The translations under genes were made by a program, and so were the position numbers. From positions 1-64,000 of the forward strand of contig NZ_PVMZ01000027.1 of NCBI RefSeq assembly GCF_003001815.1: a stretch of 64,000 nt of DNA. Direction: 5' to 3'. Origin of the DNA: Actinoplanes italicus. Its GTDB lineage: Bacteria > Actinomycetota > Actinomycetes > Mycobacteriales > Micromonosporaceae. The notes under the pieces were generated by a model that ran no database searches, was not told the DNA's origin, and saw only the letters and a program-made list of their open reading frames with translations. Position 1 is the stretch's first letter. Every line of letters begins with the position of its first letter. Positions 32,890-42,281 of this stretch are shown here, piece after piece.

Positions 32890-33543
32890 TCAGCGTGACG
32901 AGCGACCGATCAGCCGTACGGCGTCGCCCGGCTCGATCGTCCCGGCGACGATCACGCGGGCGTTGAGACCACGCAGCCGCAGCGCCTTGGCCTCGTCGGT
33001 CCAGACGAACTTGTGGGCCTCGCGCCCGTATCGGGCGGCGAACTTGGCGCAGCCGGTGTGCGGCTGCTCGGTCACCTCGATGACGGCCTGCTCACCGATC
33101 GCCAGCCGGGAACCGGCCGGGAGAGCGTCGAAGCTCAGGTCGAGGTCCACATAGAGCTGGTCACCGGCGAGTGCCCAGGCGTCCCGGTCCGGGCCGGCGA
33201 TCAGTTCGACGAACCGCGAGTTGATGACGTTGAGCTGCATGTCGGGATGCGGGGTGTTGTCGGGTGTCCGGGAGCTTGGCCGCAGGCTCCAGCTGTCGCC
33301 GACCAGCCCCTCCTTCAGGCTCAGATCGGCCCGGGCGAGCACTTCCCGTTCGCCGCTGGAAGGCCGGCGCACGGCCAGTTCCAGGGTGCCGGCGCCCCGG
33401 GGGGACTGCCGCACGAGGTCGAGTCCTTCCAGGATCTCGGCCAGTGACAGATGCCGTACCGCGATGGTGTCGTCCACGGCCCGACTGTGCCCAACGACCG
33501 CAACCGCGGTCCACGGGGTTTCCCGAGCCTCGGAACCGATCAC
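32890..33543 (-). CDS. MOSC-domain protein
   Basis: 217 residues of the MOSC family: DLSLKEGLVGDSWSLRP, LNVINSRFVELIAG, GDQLYVDLDLS, VIEVTEQPHTGCAKFAARYG, LRLRGLNARVIVAGTIEPGD. The conserved Cys in HTGC is the residue linked to sulfur transfer or molybdenum-cofactor handling in MOSC proteins. GTG 33543 overlaps the stop of the MFS gene (GTGA), so the two are coupled. The substrate is unknown. It is the last gene of the MFS-MOSC unit controlled, presumably, by the divergent ArsR gene. Confidence 0.85.
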   Translation of the reverse strand: MIGSEARETPWTAVAVVGHSRAVDDTIAVRHLSLAEILEGLDLVRQSPRGAGTLELAVRRPSSGEREVLARADLSLKEGLVGDSWSLRPSSRTPDNTPHPDMQLNVINSRFVELIAGPDRDAWALAGDQLYVDLDLSFDALPAGSRLAIGEQAVIEVTEQPHTGCAKFAARYGREAHKFVWTDEAKALRLRGLNARVIVAGTIEPGDAVRLIGRSSR

Positions 33544-34757
33544 CCCTGTCTCACCTCGCGGCTCAGCAGGGGCAGCAGGGCCGCGCCCAGGTAGGCCACG
33601 CCCGCCAGGCCGGCGACCCGCCCCGCGCCCAGCGCGGCGGCGAGCGGTCCGGCGGCCAGCTGCGACAGCGGAATCGCGATGAACGAGAGCAGGTCGTCGA
33701 AGGCCGACACCCGCGACAGCGCCTCCCGCGGCACCCGCGCCTGCAGGGCGGTGTCCCAGGTGATGGCCGAGATCGTGAAGCCGAGACCACCCGCGAACGC
33801 CGCCGCGGCCAGGATCCACGGTTCTCCGGAGAATCCCAGCGCCAGCAGCGGGATGGCCGGCAGGACACCGAACAGCCGTCCGGTACGCAGCGGCCGCCGG
33901 AACACCAGCCGGACCGCGACGACGCTCATCAGCAGCAACCCGGCCGCGCGGATCGAAAGCACCGCGCCCCACCCGAGCGGGCCGCTCTGCTGTGACACGA
34001 GCATGGGGCCGAGCACATTCCACGGGCCGACGTTCACCGCGTTGATCACCGCGAACGACACACTCGTCAGCACCACCCAGCGCATCGATCGGAAGATCCG
34101 CCACCCGGCCAGCAGCTCGCGTCCCAGCGCGGGAGCGGCGGCCGGTGCCCGGCTCCCGGCGGGCAACCGCAGGAAGAGTGCCGCCGCCAGCAGATAGCTG
34201 CCCGCGTCAACGGCCAGCGCCCAGCCGCCGCCGGCCGTGGCGGTGAGCAGGCCGGCCACGGTCGGGGCGATGATGCGTACGGCGTGGCCGCTGCTGGCCA
34301 GCAGCGCGTTGGCCCGCTGCAGGTCGCCGCCGGCGACGAGGTCGGGCACGATTCCGCGCAGTGCCGGCGAGGCGAACGCGCTGGCGGCCCCGGCCACCAG
34401 CGAGAGCACCACGATCACCGTCAGGTGGTAGCGGCCGGTGAGCAGGATGACGGCGACACCACCGATGGCGGCCGCGCTGACCGTGTTGGCGGCGATGAGC
34501 AGCAGACGACGGCTCGTCCGGTCGGCCAGGGCGCCGCCGACCAGCAGCAGGGCGAGCATCGGGACGATGTTGGCGGCGAGCACGACGCCGAGGTCGGTGG
34601 CCTGGCCGGAGGCTTGGAGCACGGCCAGCGACAGCGCGACCGTGGTCATCGAACTTCCGAACATGTCAATCGTACGACCGGCGAGGAACCACCCGAAACG
34701 GCCGCGCAGCAGTCGCCGGACTCCAGTGGCGGAGAGATCGGTTGTCACGGCGGTCAT
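33540..34757 (-). CDS. MFS transporter, drug-efflux type
   Basis: 405 residues with about twelve membrane helices. The first helix and loop (GWFLAGRTIDMFGSSMTTVALSLAVL) and the A-loop (GGALADRTSRRLLL) are typical of the MFS_3/enterobactin-exporter-like group common in actinobacteria. A second half (GWRIFRSMRWVVLTSVSF) follows a cytoplasmic loop. It probably exports a small organic molecule. ATG 34757 chosen. It is divergent from an ArsR-type regulator with a perfect palindrome between them, and coupled to the MOSC gene downstream. Confidence 0.87.
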   Translation of the reverse strand: MTAVTTDLSATGVRRLLRGRFGWFLAGRTIDMFGSSMTTVALSLAVLQASGQATDLGVVLAANIVPMLALLLVGGALADRTSRRLLLIAANTVSAAAIGGVAVILLTGRYHLTVIVVLSLVAGAASAFASPALRGIVPDLVAGGDLQRANALLASSGHAVRIIAPTVAGLLTATAGGGWALAVDAGSYLLAAALFLRLPAGSRAPAAAPALGRELLAGWRIFRSMRWVVLTSVSFAVINAVNVGPWNVLGPMLVSQQSGPLGWGAVLSIRAAGLLLMSVVAVRLVFRRPLRTGRLFGVLPAIPLLALGFSGEPWILAAAAFAGGLGFTISAITWDTALQARVPREALSRVSAFDDLLSFIAIPLSQLAAGPLAAALGAGRVAGLAGVAYLGAALLPLLSREVRQG

Positions 34758-34787
34758 CGTCGTCGCGTACCGCAGCGGATTTGAACT

Positions 34788-34807
34788 CTTGCGGCAGATG
34801 CCGCAAG
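34788..34807. promoter_or_regulatory. Perfect palindrome in MFS/ArsR divergent region
   Basis: CTTGCGGC-AGAT-GCCGCAAG, 8-bp perfect arms, ends 8 bp before the ArsR start at 34816 and lies 30 bp from the MFS start. Position and symmetry mark it as the likely operator by which the ArsR protein controls itself and the transporter unit. Confidence 0.7.
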
Positions 34808-34815
34808 GTCGGGGC

Positions 34816-35766
34816 ATGACCCTGATCCGCCTGGGGCCCGACGGCCTGCGTGCCAGCCGGTTTGCGCTCTCTCCGCTGGCCGAGACGCTGAGCCTGCTGA
34901 TCGCGCTGCGATGCGAGATCGACCGTGGGCGGCCCGGCCCGGAGGCACAGGCCCTGGCGGGTTGGCTCGACCGCGATCCGTTCGCCGCGGGCCTGCTGCG
35001 GCTGGTGTCCGCGACGAAGTTCCTGCCCGACTTCGTGGCCATCCCGCCGTCCTCGATGACGACCCGGATCGACGACGAGCTGGCCCGGATGCGCGCCGTC
35101 CCGGACCACGTCGCGCGGGCCACGATCGCCGAGTCGCGCCGGTTCGCCTGGATGCCCGGCGGCATCGCCTGGGCAGACCCGGACGGGGTCACCACGTCGG
35201 CCGCGGCGGTGTTCGCCCGCGGCTGGCAGTGGTTCGTCGAACCGGACTGGCCGCGGCGGCGGGCCGTGATGGAACGCGACATCCGGCACCGGGCGGGCGT
35301 GCTCGCGGCACACGGGTGGCGGCAGGCCATCGACGGGATCGGCAAGATCCGATGGGCGGGCCCGGACGCGATCCTGTTCTCCACCCAGACGCACGCGGAC
35401 CTGTCCATCGGTGACGAGGGACTCGTGCTGGTGCCGCACACCGGGACCAGCGGACAGTGGATGTGTGAGGCGCCGCCGCGGTTCGCCCTGGTCTATCCGG
35501 CGCGGGGTGCGCTGGAGCACCTGCACGTCGCCGCCGAGGGGGTCGCGAAACTGATCGGTGAGGGCCGGGCACGGATCCTGGCCGCTCTGGCGGATCCGAC
35601 GACGTCGTCGCAGCTCGCGGTGCTGCTCGGGGTGTCGCTCGGCACCGTGTCGGGGCACCTCGCGACACTGCGTGACGCCGGGGCGGTCGTGGGCCGCCGC
35701 AGCGGCCGGGCGGTGTACTACGAGCGCACCTCGCTGGGAGACGCCCTGGCCACCCACCTGGGGTAG
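34816..35766 (+). CDS. ArsR-like winged-helix regulator with long N-terminal domain
   Basis: 316 residues. Residues ~1-240 are a DUF5937-type sensor domain (RFALSPLAETLSLLIAL, PDFVAIPPSSMTTRIDDELARM, HTGTSGQWMCEAPPRFALVYPARG). The C-terminal ~75 form an ArsR winged helix (GEGRARILAALADPTTSSQLAVLLG, GTVSGHLATLRDAGAVVGRRSGRAVYY). No metal-site cysteine cluster is present; the ligand is likely organic. It is divergent from the MFS gene, with an operator-like palindrome just upstream. A related protein lies at 44358-45314 in reverse orientation with its own palindrome. Confidence 0.83.
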   Translation: MTLIRLGPDGLRASRFALSPLAETLSLLIALRCEIDRGRPGPEAQALAGWLDRDPFAAGLLRLVSATKFLPDFVAIPPSSMTTRIDDELARMRAVPDHVARATIAESRRFAWMPGGIAWADPDGVTTSAAAVFARGWQWFVEPDWPRRRAVMERDIRHRAGVLAAHGWRQAIDGIGKIRWAGPDAILFSTQTHADLSIGDEGLVLVPHTGTSGQWMCEAPPRFALVYPARGALEHLHVAAEGVAKLIGEGRARILAALADPTTSSQLAVLLGVSLGTVSGHLATLRDAGAVVGRRSGRAVYYERTSLGDALATHLG

Positions 35767-35785
35767 GCGGGTGGCCGTAGGGTCG

Positions 35786-37429
35786 TCAGGCCCAGGTGCG
35801 GGAGGACCAGTAGCTGCCGCTCCAGCTGCGGGCCGACCAGGAACGGGCGGACCAGGAACGGGCGGACCAACCGGTGGCCGTCCAGGCGGCGGAACTCCAG
35901 GAGCGGGCCGTCCAGACGCTGCCGGACCAGCTGCGTGCCGTCCAGGTGGTGCCGTTCCACGTCTTCGACGACCACGACGTGCCGTTCCAGTCCGACCCGG
36001 CCCAGACGGCGCCGTTCCAGGTTCCGGCGGTCCAGGACTTGCCGGCCGCCGCCGTCACCGTCCAGGTCTTGGGGTTCCAGGCCTGGCCCATGATGTCGCG
36101 CTCGCCGGTCAGTTCGACGCCCGAGTCGGGGTCGGCGACGTGGGCGGTGCCGCGGGCGCCCTCGAGGGTTCCGGTGCCCAGAGCCTTGGGGAACGTCTGC
36201 GCCGCCTTGGCGGTGGCCGGGGTCGCCGCGGTGATCGCGGCGTTGACGTTGAGCTGGCCGGCGCCCTGCGCGATGCTGTCGACACCCTTCATCGGTACGG
36301 CCGTGCTCGTCAGCAGCTTCTTGACCTGGTCGGGGGTGAGCGTCGGGCGTTGCTGCAACAGCAGCGCGGCCGCTCCGGACACCACGGCCGCCGCCTGCGA
36401 GGTGCCGCTGCCCTTGAAGTAGCGGCCCGTGCCGTCGGCTACCAGGCCCTCCGGATAGGTGGCGTCGATGAACGAGCCGGGGTCGCGCAGCGATCCGATC
36501 GAACGGCCGGGCGCGACGAGGTCGGCGTGGCGGGTCGTGTCGCCCTTGGTGCTGAACGCGCCGATGGTGTCGTCGTTGCGGGTGGCGACGGTCCCGGCGA
36601 TGTCCGAGCCGCCGACCGCGATGACGTACGGGTTGAGCGCGGGGTTGCCGACCCGTGTCGCGGTGGCGCCGTCGTTGCCGACGGAGACGACCACGACGAT
36701 GCCGGCGCGCCACGCTGCTTCCACCGCGTACGACAAAGGATCGTAAAGGGGGTCCTGCAGCGAATCCGTGCCGAAGGACAGGTTCAGCACACGGATGTTG
36801 ACGCCCGGGTCGTTGCGGTGGGTTGTCGCCCATTCGATCGCGGCGATGACCTGCGACACGTCGACGGCGCCGTCGGCGGTGGCCACGCGCAGGTTGACCA
36901 GGTGGGCGTCGGGTGCCACGCCGACGAAACCGGTGCCCTTGCTCTCGTCGCCCGCTTTCACGGCGGGGTCGCGTCCGGCGATGATGCCGGCCATGTGCGT
37001 ACCGTGGCCGAAGGTGTCCTGGTTCTTGAGGTTCGGGGCCTGGGATTCGAAGGAGAGGTCCGGGCCGTTGACGACCTTTCCGGGCTGAGCGAGGCCCGTG
37101 ACCGGGGCGATGCCGGAGTCGATCAGCGCTACGCCGACGCCCTTACCGGTCAGTTGCCGGCCGGCAGTGTCCTTCCTCGCCCACACGGCCTGTGTGCCGA
37201 TGACGGCGTTGACCTCGGGCAGGGTGGTCACGGACGGGTCGATCCACCAGGACCTCTTCGCTGTCTTGGTGCTCGTCGGCGTGGCGGCCGTCTCGCCGGT
37301 CGCGGCTTTCGCGGGACTGCCGAACGCCGGAGCGGCCAGTGTTCCCGCTGACACGGCCAGTGCGGCGGACAGCACCGCCGCCGACCACCTCCTGTCGGAA
37401 GCCGGGCGCCGGGGGGTGTCGGTACTCAT
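35786..37429 (-). CDS. Secreted subtilisin-like serine protease with Trp-pentapeptide tail
   Basis: 547 residues, Sec signal (WSAAVLSAALAVSAGTLAAPAFG). The S8 peptidase domain spans ~90-400 with the complete triad: Asp in VALIDSGIAP, His in FGHGTHMAG, Ser in GSGTSQAAAVVSGA; oxyanion Asn likely in SVGNDG. The last ~83 residues are a tandem array of 5-residue units with Trp at position 2 (SWTAG TWNGA VWAGS DWNGT, then SWSAR three times), about 17 units. ATG 37429 has GGAGA upstream. Probably an extracellular or surface protease; the tail may anchor it or bind cell wall. Confidence 0.88.
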   Translation of the reverse strand: MSTDTPRRPASDRRWSAAVLSAALAVSAGTLAAPAFGSPAKAATGETAATPTSTKTAKRSWWIDPSVTTLPEVNAVIGTQAVWARKDTAGRQLTGKGVGVALIDSGIAPVTGLAQPGKVVNGPDLSFESQAPNLKNQDTFGHGTHMAGIIAGRDPAVKAGDESKGTGFVGVAPDAHLVNLRVATADGAVDVSQVIAAIEWATTHRNDPGVNIRVLNLSFGTDSLQDPLYDPLSYAVEAAWRAGIVVVVSVGNDGATATRVGNPALNPYVIAVGGSDIAGTVATRNDDTIGAFSTKGDTTRHADLVAPGRSIGSLRDPGSFIDATYPEGLVADGTGRYFKGSGTSQAAAVVSGAAALLLQQRPTLTPDQVKKLLTSTAVPMKGVDSIAQGAGQLNVNAAITAATPATAKAAQTFPKALGTGTLEGARGTAHVADPDSGVELTGERDIMGQAWNPKTWTVTAAAGKSWTAGTWNGAVWAGSDWNGTSWSSKTWNGTTWTARSWSGSVWTARSWSSAAWTATGWSARSWSARSWSARSWSGSYWSSRTWA

Positions 37430-37583
37430 CCACTCTCCTTCGATCAGTGGCCTCGACGTCGGCAGGCCCGCCCCCGAGCTGAGCCTTTCCGCAGGAATCT
37501 CCCGGACGGATGCCGGCCGCTGATTCTCAGGTGATCGCGGCGCCGACCGATGAGGCTGGCACTGTCCTGCACAGCGAAGCGGA

Positions 37584-40112
37584 GTGACGATGACGCGACG
37601 GTGGTCCCGGCCGGATTGGCAGGTCGCGGCACTCACTGTTTCGTTGGGGGTCACGGCGCTGGTCTTCGACGGCGCTCTCCTGGCCGCCGACGACAGGCCG
37701 CTGCTCGACGGGTTCGGTCCGCTGGCCTGGGCCTCGGCGCTGCTGGTGATGTTCGCCCTCACCGAGGGCTTCGCCATCCACGTGCGCGTGCGTCGCGGCG
37801 GGCACGCCATGAGCATCACCGAGATCCCCATGGTCATCGGGCTGACGATGCTGAACCCGCTGATGGTGGTCCTCGCCCGTACCGTCGGCGCGGCCGCCGG
37901 GCTGGCGATCCTGCGACACCAGCGCGGGCGCAAACTCGCCTTCAACATCGCGCAGATCAGCCTGCAGGCCACCGTCGGCATCGCCGTGTTCGGCGCCCTG
38001 GGAGACCCCGCGGACGGGATGAACGGCCCCCGCGACTGGCTGGCCGCCTACGCCGCCATGCTGGCCGCCGACCTGCTGGCCATCATCCTGCTCACCGCGG
38101 TGATCAGCCTGCACGACGACCCGTCGGAGTGGCGGCGCCTGCCGTCGGCCATGAAGGGTCTCGGGCTCGTCCTGATCGCCACGAGCATCGCTCTGATCAG
38201 CGCCATCGCCATTCAGAGCAGCCCGTACACGGTGGCGATCCTGGCGGTGCTGTACGGCGTGGTCCATGTCGCCTACCGCGGCTACGTACGCCAGAGCCTG
38301 GGCAACGAGCAGGTGGAGAACCTCTACGCGTTCACCGGTGTCCTGGACAGTTCGCAGGACACCGACCGGCTGACGCGGATGGTCCTCGAACAGGTGCGTG
38401 ACGAGTTGCGCTCGAGTGACGTCGAGTTGATCCTGCCGCCCGACGCCACACAGCCGGGCATGCGGATCCGGCTGTCCGGTCAAGGACGAATCGACCAGAC
38501 CATGATGTACGAGTCCGCGCCGGACTCCTGGTGGGGACCGGCCGGCGCCGGCGAACTGATCCTGCTGCCCGCCGACCCGTCGCGCACGGACGGCCCGGTC
38601 GACGCCATGGCGGTTCCCGTCCCGCTGGGCGGCGAGGTGACCGGCGTGCTGCTGGTGACCGAGAGCCTCGCCGACATCGCCACGTTCACCGCGGAGCACC
38701 TGCGGCTGCTGCAGGCCATGGCGAACCACGCCGGCGTCGCCCTGGCCAACGCCCGGCTGGTGGACCGGCTCCGCGAGGAGGCCGTGGAGAAGGAACACCT
38801 CGCGCTGCACGACTCGCTCACCGGCCTGCCGAACCGGCAGCACGTGTACCGCCTGCTCGACGCCGCGCTCGCGGCACAGCCGGACACGGTCACCGCCGTC
38901 CTGCTGATGGACCTCGACCGCTTCAAGGAGATCAACGACGGGCTCGGCCACGAGGTCGGCGACGCCCTGCTGCGCGTCGTGGGCGAACGCCTGCGCGACC
39001 GGCTGGACGGCCGCGGCACCGTCGCCCGACTGGGCGGCGACGAGTTCGCCGTCCTGATCCAGGTCACCTCCCCGGAGGACGCCACCGCCCTCGGCGGGGA
39101 ACTCGCCCGCGACCTGGAGCGGCCGGTGCACGTCGACCACCTGACCCTGTACGCGCGCGTCAGCATCGGCATCGCGCTGGCACCCGAGCACGGACGAGAC
39201 AGCGGAACCCTGCTGCGCCGGGCGGACGTCGCGATGTACGCGGCCAAGCAGGCACGTTCCGGGGTGCGCGTCTACCGGGCGTCCGACGACCAGAACACCC
39301 CTCACCGGCTGGCGCTGATCGGCGACCTCCGTGAGGCCGTCGACGCCGACCGGACGCTGGTGGTCTTCCAGCCGAAGGTCGACCCGGCAACGGGTACGGT
39401 CGTCGGCGCGGAGGCCCTGTCACGGTGGGAGCACCCCGAACACGGCTTCATCGCTCCGGACCTGTTCGTGCCGCTCGCCGAGCACTCCGGCCTGATCCGC
39501 CCGCTGACCCTGCACGTGCTGGAGATCGCGCTGCGCAACTGTGCGGTGTGGCGCCGTACCGGCCACGATCTGCACGTCGCCGTGAACCTGTCGCCGAACA
39601 CGCTGTCGGACGACACGCTGCCCGAGGTGATCACCCGGCTGCTGGCCGAGAACGGCGTCCCCGCGTCGGCGCTCACCCTGGAGATCACCGAGGGCACCCT
39701 GATGGCCGATCCCGACGGCGGGCTCGTCACGCTCGAACGTCTGCGCCGCCTCGGGATCAAGATCTCCATCGACGATTTCGGTACGGGCTACTCGTCCCTG
39801 GGCCGGCTGCGCGATCTTCCCATCGACGAGGTGAAGATCGACAAGTCGTTCGTGCAGAAGGCGGCCCACGACCACCACGACCAGGCGTTCACCCGCTCCA
39901 TCGTGCAGCTCGGTCACGCGCTCGGTCTGCAGGTCGTCGCGGAGGGGGTGGAGGACGAGGCCACCTACCGCCACCTCGCCGCAATCGGCTGCGACGTCGT
40001 GCAGGGCTACCACGTCTCCCGGCCGCTGCCGGTGGACGAGTTCACCGCCTGGTTGCGCACGACCCCGGCCCACCGGACCGCCATCGGCGATCTCGCGGTG
40101 GCCCAGACCTGA
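37584..40112 (+). CDS. Membrane GAF-GGDEF-EAL protein (c-di-GMP turnover)
   Basis: 842 residues. A membrane region (~10-225) with about eight helices precedes a GAF-like domain (~250-400), GGDEF (~410-565: HDSLTGLPNRQHVY, LMDLDRFKEINDGLGHEVGD, RLGGDEFAVL) and EAL (~585-830: VVFQPKVDPATG, GAEALSRWEHP, NLSPNTLSD, EITEGTLM, DDFGTGYSSLGRL, DEVKIDKSF, AEGVEDEATY). Both catalytic signatures are intact. The position five residues before GGDEF reads DGRG, so the RxxD I-site is absent, unlike the cyclase at 24340. Such tandem proteins often act as c-di-GMP phosphodiesterases tuned by the GGDEF domain. ATG 37584 or 37590. Confidence 0.9.
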   Translation: MTMTRRWSRPDWQVAALTVSLGVTALVFDGALLAADDRPLLDGFGPLAWASALLVMFALTEGFAIHVRVRRGGHAMSITEIPMVIGLTMLNPLMVVLARTVGAAAGLAILRHQRGRKLAFNIAQISLQATVGIAVFGALGDPADGMNGPRDWLAAYAAMLAADLLAIILLTAVISLHDDPSEWRRLPSAMKGLGLVLIATSIALISAIAIQSSPYTVAILAVLYGVVHVAYRGYVRQSLGNEQVENLYAFTGVLDSSQDTDRLTRMVLEQVRDELRSSDVELILPPDATQPGMRIRLSGQGRIDQTMMYESAPDSWWGPAGAGELILLPADPSRTDGPVDAMAVPVPLGGEVTGVLLVTESLADIATFTAEHLRLLQAMANHAGVALANARLVDRLREEAVEKEHLALHDSLTGLPNRQHVYRLLDAALAAQPDTVTAVLLMDLDRFKEINDGLGHEVGDALLRVVGERLRDRLDGRGTVARLGGDEFAVLIQVTSPEDATALGGELARDLERPVHVDHLTLYARVSIGIALAPEHGRDSGTLLRRADVAMYAAKQARSGVRVYRASDDQNTPHRLALIGDLREAVDADRTLVVFQPKVDPATGTVVGAEALSRWEHPEHGFIAPDLFVPLAEHSGLIRPLTLHVLEIALRNCAVWRRTGHDLHVAVNLSPNTLSDDTLPEVITRLLAENGVPASALTLEITEGTLMADPDGGLVTLERLRRLGIKISIDDFGTGYSSLGRLRDLPIDEVKIDKSFVQKAAHDHHDQAFTRSIVQLGHALGLQVVAEGVEDEATYRHLAAIGCDVVQGYHVSRPLPVDEFTAWLRTTPAHRTAIGDLAVAQT

Positions 40113-40178
40113 CGTTCTCCTCAGCGGCCCGCCCCGGCCGCACGTCCGCGGCCAGCCGCAACCACCTAGTCTCGCTGA

Positions 40179-42200
40179 GTGACATCATCGACCGGACACG
40201 CCTCGGCACCGGCACGACGTGTTCCACTGTGGCGGGTGCTGGCCGTGGTGGTGCTCGCGTACGCCGCCGGCGCGTCTCTGGCTTTCGTGAGTTTCGGCGC
40301 CCCGTCGATCGTGGTGCTGTTCCTGCCCGCGGGGGTCACCCTGTCGGCGCTGGTGCTCAGTCCTCGCCGCAGGTGGCCCTGGATCCTGGCCGCGGTGGCC
40401 GTCACGGAGATCGCTGTGGACATGTCGCACGGCATGGCCCTGCGATGGGCCGCGGGCTTCGCTCTCGCGAACACGGCCGAACCACTGGTCGGAGCACTGT
40501 TGCTGCGGAGGTTCCTACCGGCTGAGGTGGATCTGCGACGCCGGCGAGACCTTCTCGTGTTCCTCGCCTGCTGCGTGGGCGCGGGGCCGATCACCGGCGC
40601 CACCATCGGCGCCACGATGCTTGCCGGGAGCCTCGGCGCGCCGTGGCCGCAGTCGTTCGTGTCCTTCTGGGCCGGCGACGCGACCGGGGTGCTGACCGTG
40701 GCCGGCACCTTCCTGGCCTGGCGCTACCGCCCCGACCCGAAACCCGGGGCCGTCCGAGGGGCCGTGAGCGTGGGGTCGGCGGTGGCCGCGACGGTGATCG
40801 GCTTCTGGCCGCACGATGTGCCGCTGTTCTACCTGCCCATCCCGGTCCTGTTCGCGCTCGCCTTCAGCCGGACGCTGGAGGTGACGCTCGCGGCCGGCCT
40901 GGCGACCACGGTGACGGCGAACCTGATGACCAGCACCGGCCACGGCCCGTGGGCGGCGCTGCAGACCTCCGAACAGCTGATCACCATGAGCCTGCAACTC
41001 TTCCTGGCGACCACCATCCTCGGCGCGTGGATCCTCGCCGTCGGCGTCGCCGAGCGGGATAGCGCGCGCTGGGACACCTCGGTGGAACGAGCCGCCCGGC
41101 TTCGTCTGCACGCCCTGCAGGTGCTGACCACGGACCTGGCCAAGGCCGTCACCTCCGAGGACATAGCCCGAGCCGTCGTACGGGAGGGCATCGGCATGAT
41201 CGCCGACCACGGCAGCGTCGCCGTCGTGCCACCCGGTGGCGGAGAGACGGTCCTGTGGACCTCGCCGGACCGGCCCGGAGGACAGGCCCCCGACGTCCGC
41301 AGCAGTCTGAGTGTGCCGATTCCCGGCGACGACGGCCAGGCACTGGGTTCACTGACTTTCAGCTTCCACCGCGAGCACTCCGCCGACGCCGACGTCGTGG
41401 CCTTCGCCGAAACGCTGGCGAACCTGACCGCGCAGGCACTGCGCCGCGCACACGTCTACGAACGCGAACACAACGCCACGCAGCAACTTCAGCAGGCGCT
41501 GCTGCCGGTGCTCGGCAGCGAGCTCGATTCCGTCCAGGTCAGCGCCGACTACCGGCCCGCCGACGTGGCCCACCAGGTCGGCGGGGACTGGTACGACGTG
41601 TTCACCCTGCCTCACGGACGGATCGGTTTCTCCGTCGGCGACGTCGTCGGCCATCAGCTGGCCGCCGCGGCGGCGATGGCGCGCCTGCAATCGGCGTTGC
41701 GCATCCTGGCCCAGGCCGCGCCCGGGCCGGCGCAGGTCCTCGACGAACTCGACCGGGCCAGCTCCCTCATCCCCGACGCGAAGACGACCACCGTCGGATA
41801 CGCCGACTACGACCCTGCCACCCGGATGCTGCGGTACGCCTGTGCCGGGCACCTGCCACCCCTGCTGGTCACTGGCGACGGCGCTGCCTACCTGTGGGGC
41901 GGCCGGTCACTGCCACTCGGAGCCGGAACCGCCACACGCGGTCAGGGCCAGGTCGTCGTACCTGATGACGCCGTGTTCGTCTGGTTCACCGACGGCCTCG
42001 TCGAACGCCCGGACGAGCAGCTCGCCGTGAACATGCAGCGGCTCGCCGACGCGGCCGGCAGCCTGCCCGGCCCGGACGCCGCAACGCTCTGCCGTCACCT
42101 CCTCGCCCACATGGCCGGCGACAGGACGCGCACCGACGACACCGTCATCCTGTGCGTCCAGTTCACCGGCGCAGGGCCGGTCACGCCCGAGAACGGTTGA
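40179..42200 (+). CDS. MASE1-GAF-SpoIIE phosphatase
   Basis: 673 residues. MASE1 integral-membrane sensor (~15-300; FGAPSIVVLFLPAGVTLSALVL, AANTAEPLVGA-like ANTAEPLVGALLLRRF, FWAGDATGVLTVAG), then a GAF domain (~310-430), then PP2C/SpoIIE (~440-665: LQQALLPVLGSELD, HQVGGDWYDVFTL, SVGDVVGHQLAAAAAMARL, CAGHLPPLLV, VFVWFTDGLVERPDE, TDDTVILCV). Metal-binding Asp residues are present. It dephosphorylates STAS antagonists in response to a membrane signal. GTG start. Just upstream, on the same strand, of a STAS gene and an ATPase gene, forming a complete partner-switching unit. Confidence 0.9.
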   Translation: MTSSTGHASAPARRVPLWRVLAVVVLAYAAGASLAFVSFGAPSIVVLFLPAGVTLSALVLSPRRRWPWILAAVAVTEIAVDMSHGMALRWAAGFALANTAEPLVGALLLRRFLPAEVDLRRRRDLLVFLACCVGAGPITGATIGATMLAGSLGAPWPQSFVSFWAGDATGVLTVAGTFLAWRYRPDPKPGAVRGAVSVGSAVAATVIGFWPHDVPLFYLPIPVLFALAFSRTLEVTLAAGLATTVTANLMTSTGHGPWAALQTSEQLITMSLQLFLATTILGAWILAVGVAERDSARWDTSVERAARLRLHALQVLTTDLAKAVTSEDIARAVVREGIGMIADHGSVAVVPPGGGETVLWTSPDRPGGQAPDVRSSLSVPIPGDDGQALGSLTFSFHREHSADADVVAFAETLANLTAQALRRAHVYEREHNATQQLQQALLPVLGSELDSVQVSADYRPADVAHQVGGDWYDVFTLPHGRIGFSVGDVVGHQLAAAAAMARLQSALRILAQAAPGPAQVLDELDRASSLIPDAKTTTVGYADYDPATRMLRYACAGHLPPLLVTGDGAAYLWGGRSLPLGAGTATRGQGQVVVPDDAVFVWFTDGLVERPDEQLAVNMQRLADAAGSLPGPDAATLCRHLLAHMAGDRTRTDDTVILCVQFTGAGPVTPENG

Positions 42201-42281
42201 CACCCGAAGTTCCTCCCGATCATGCTGAGCGGGGCATCACGGGCCCTTCATGTCCGCTCGGAAGGGTTCCGCACAGTTCTC

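Noticed and set aside
37437..37583. Riboswitch or attenuator between the protease and GGDEF-EAL genes
   Set aside because: No conserved aptamer motif or terminator/antiterminator pair could be recognised in this short gap.
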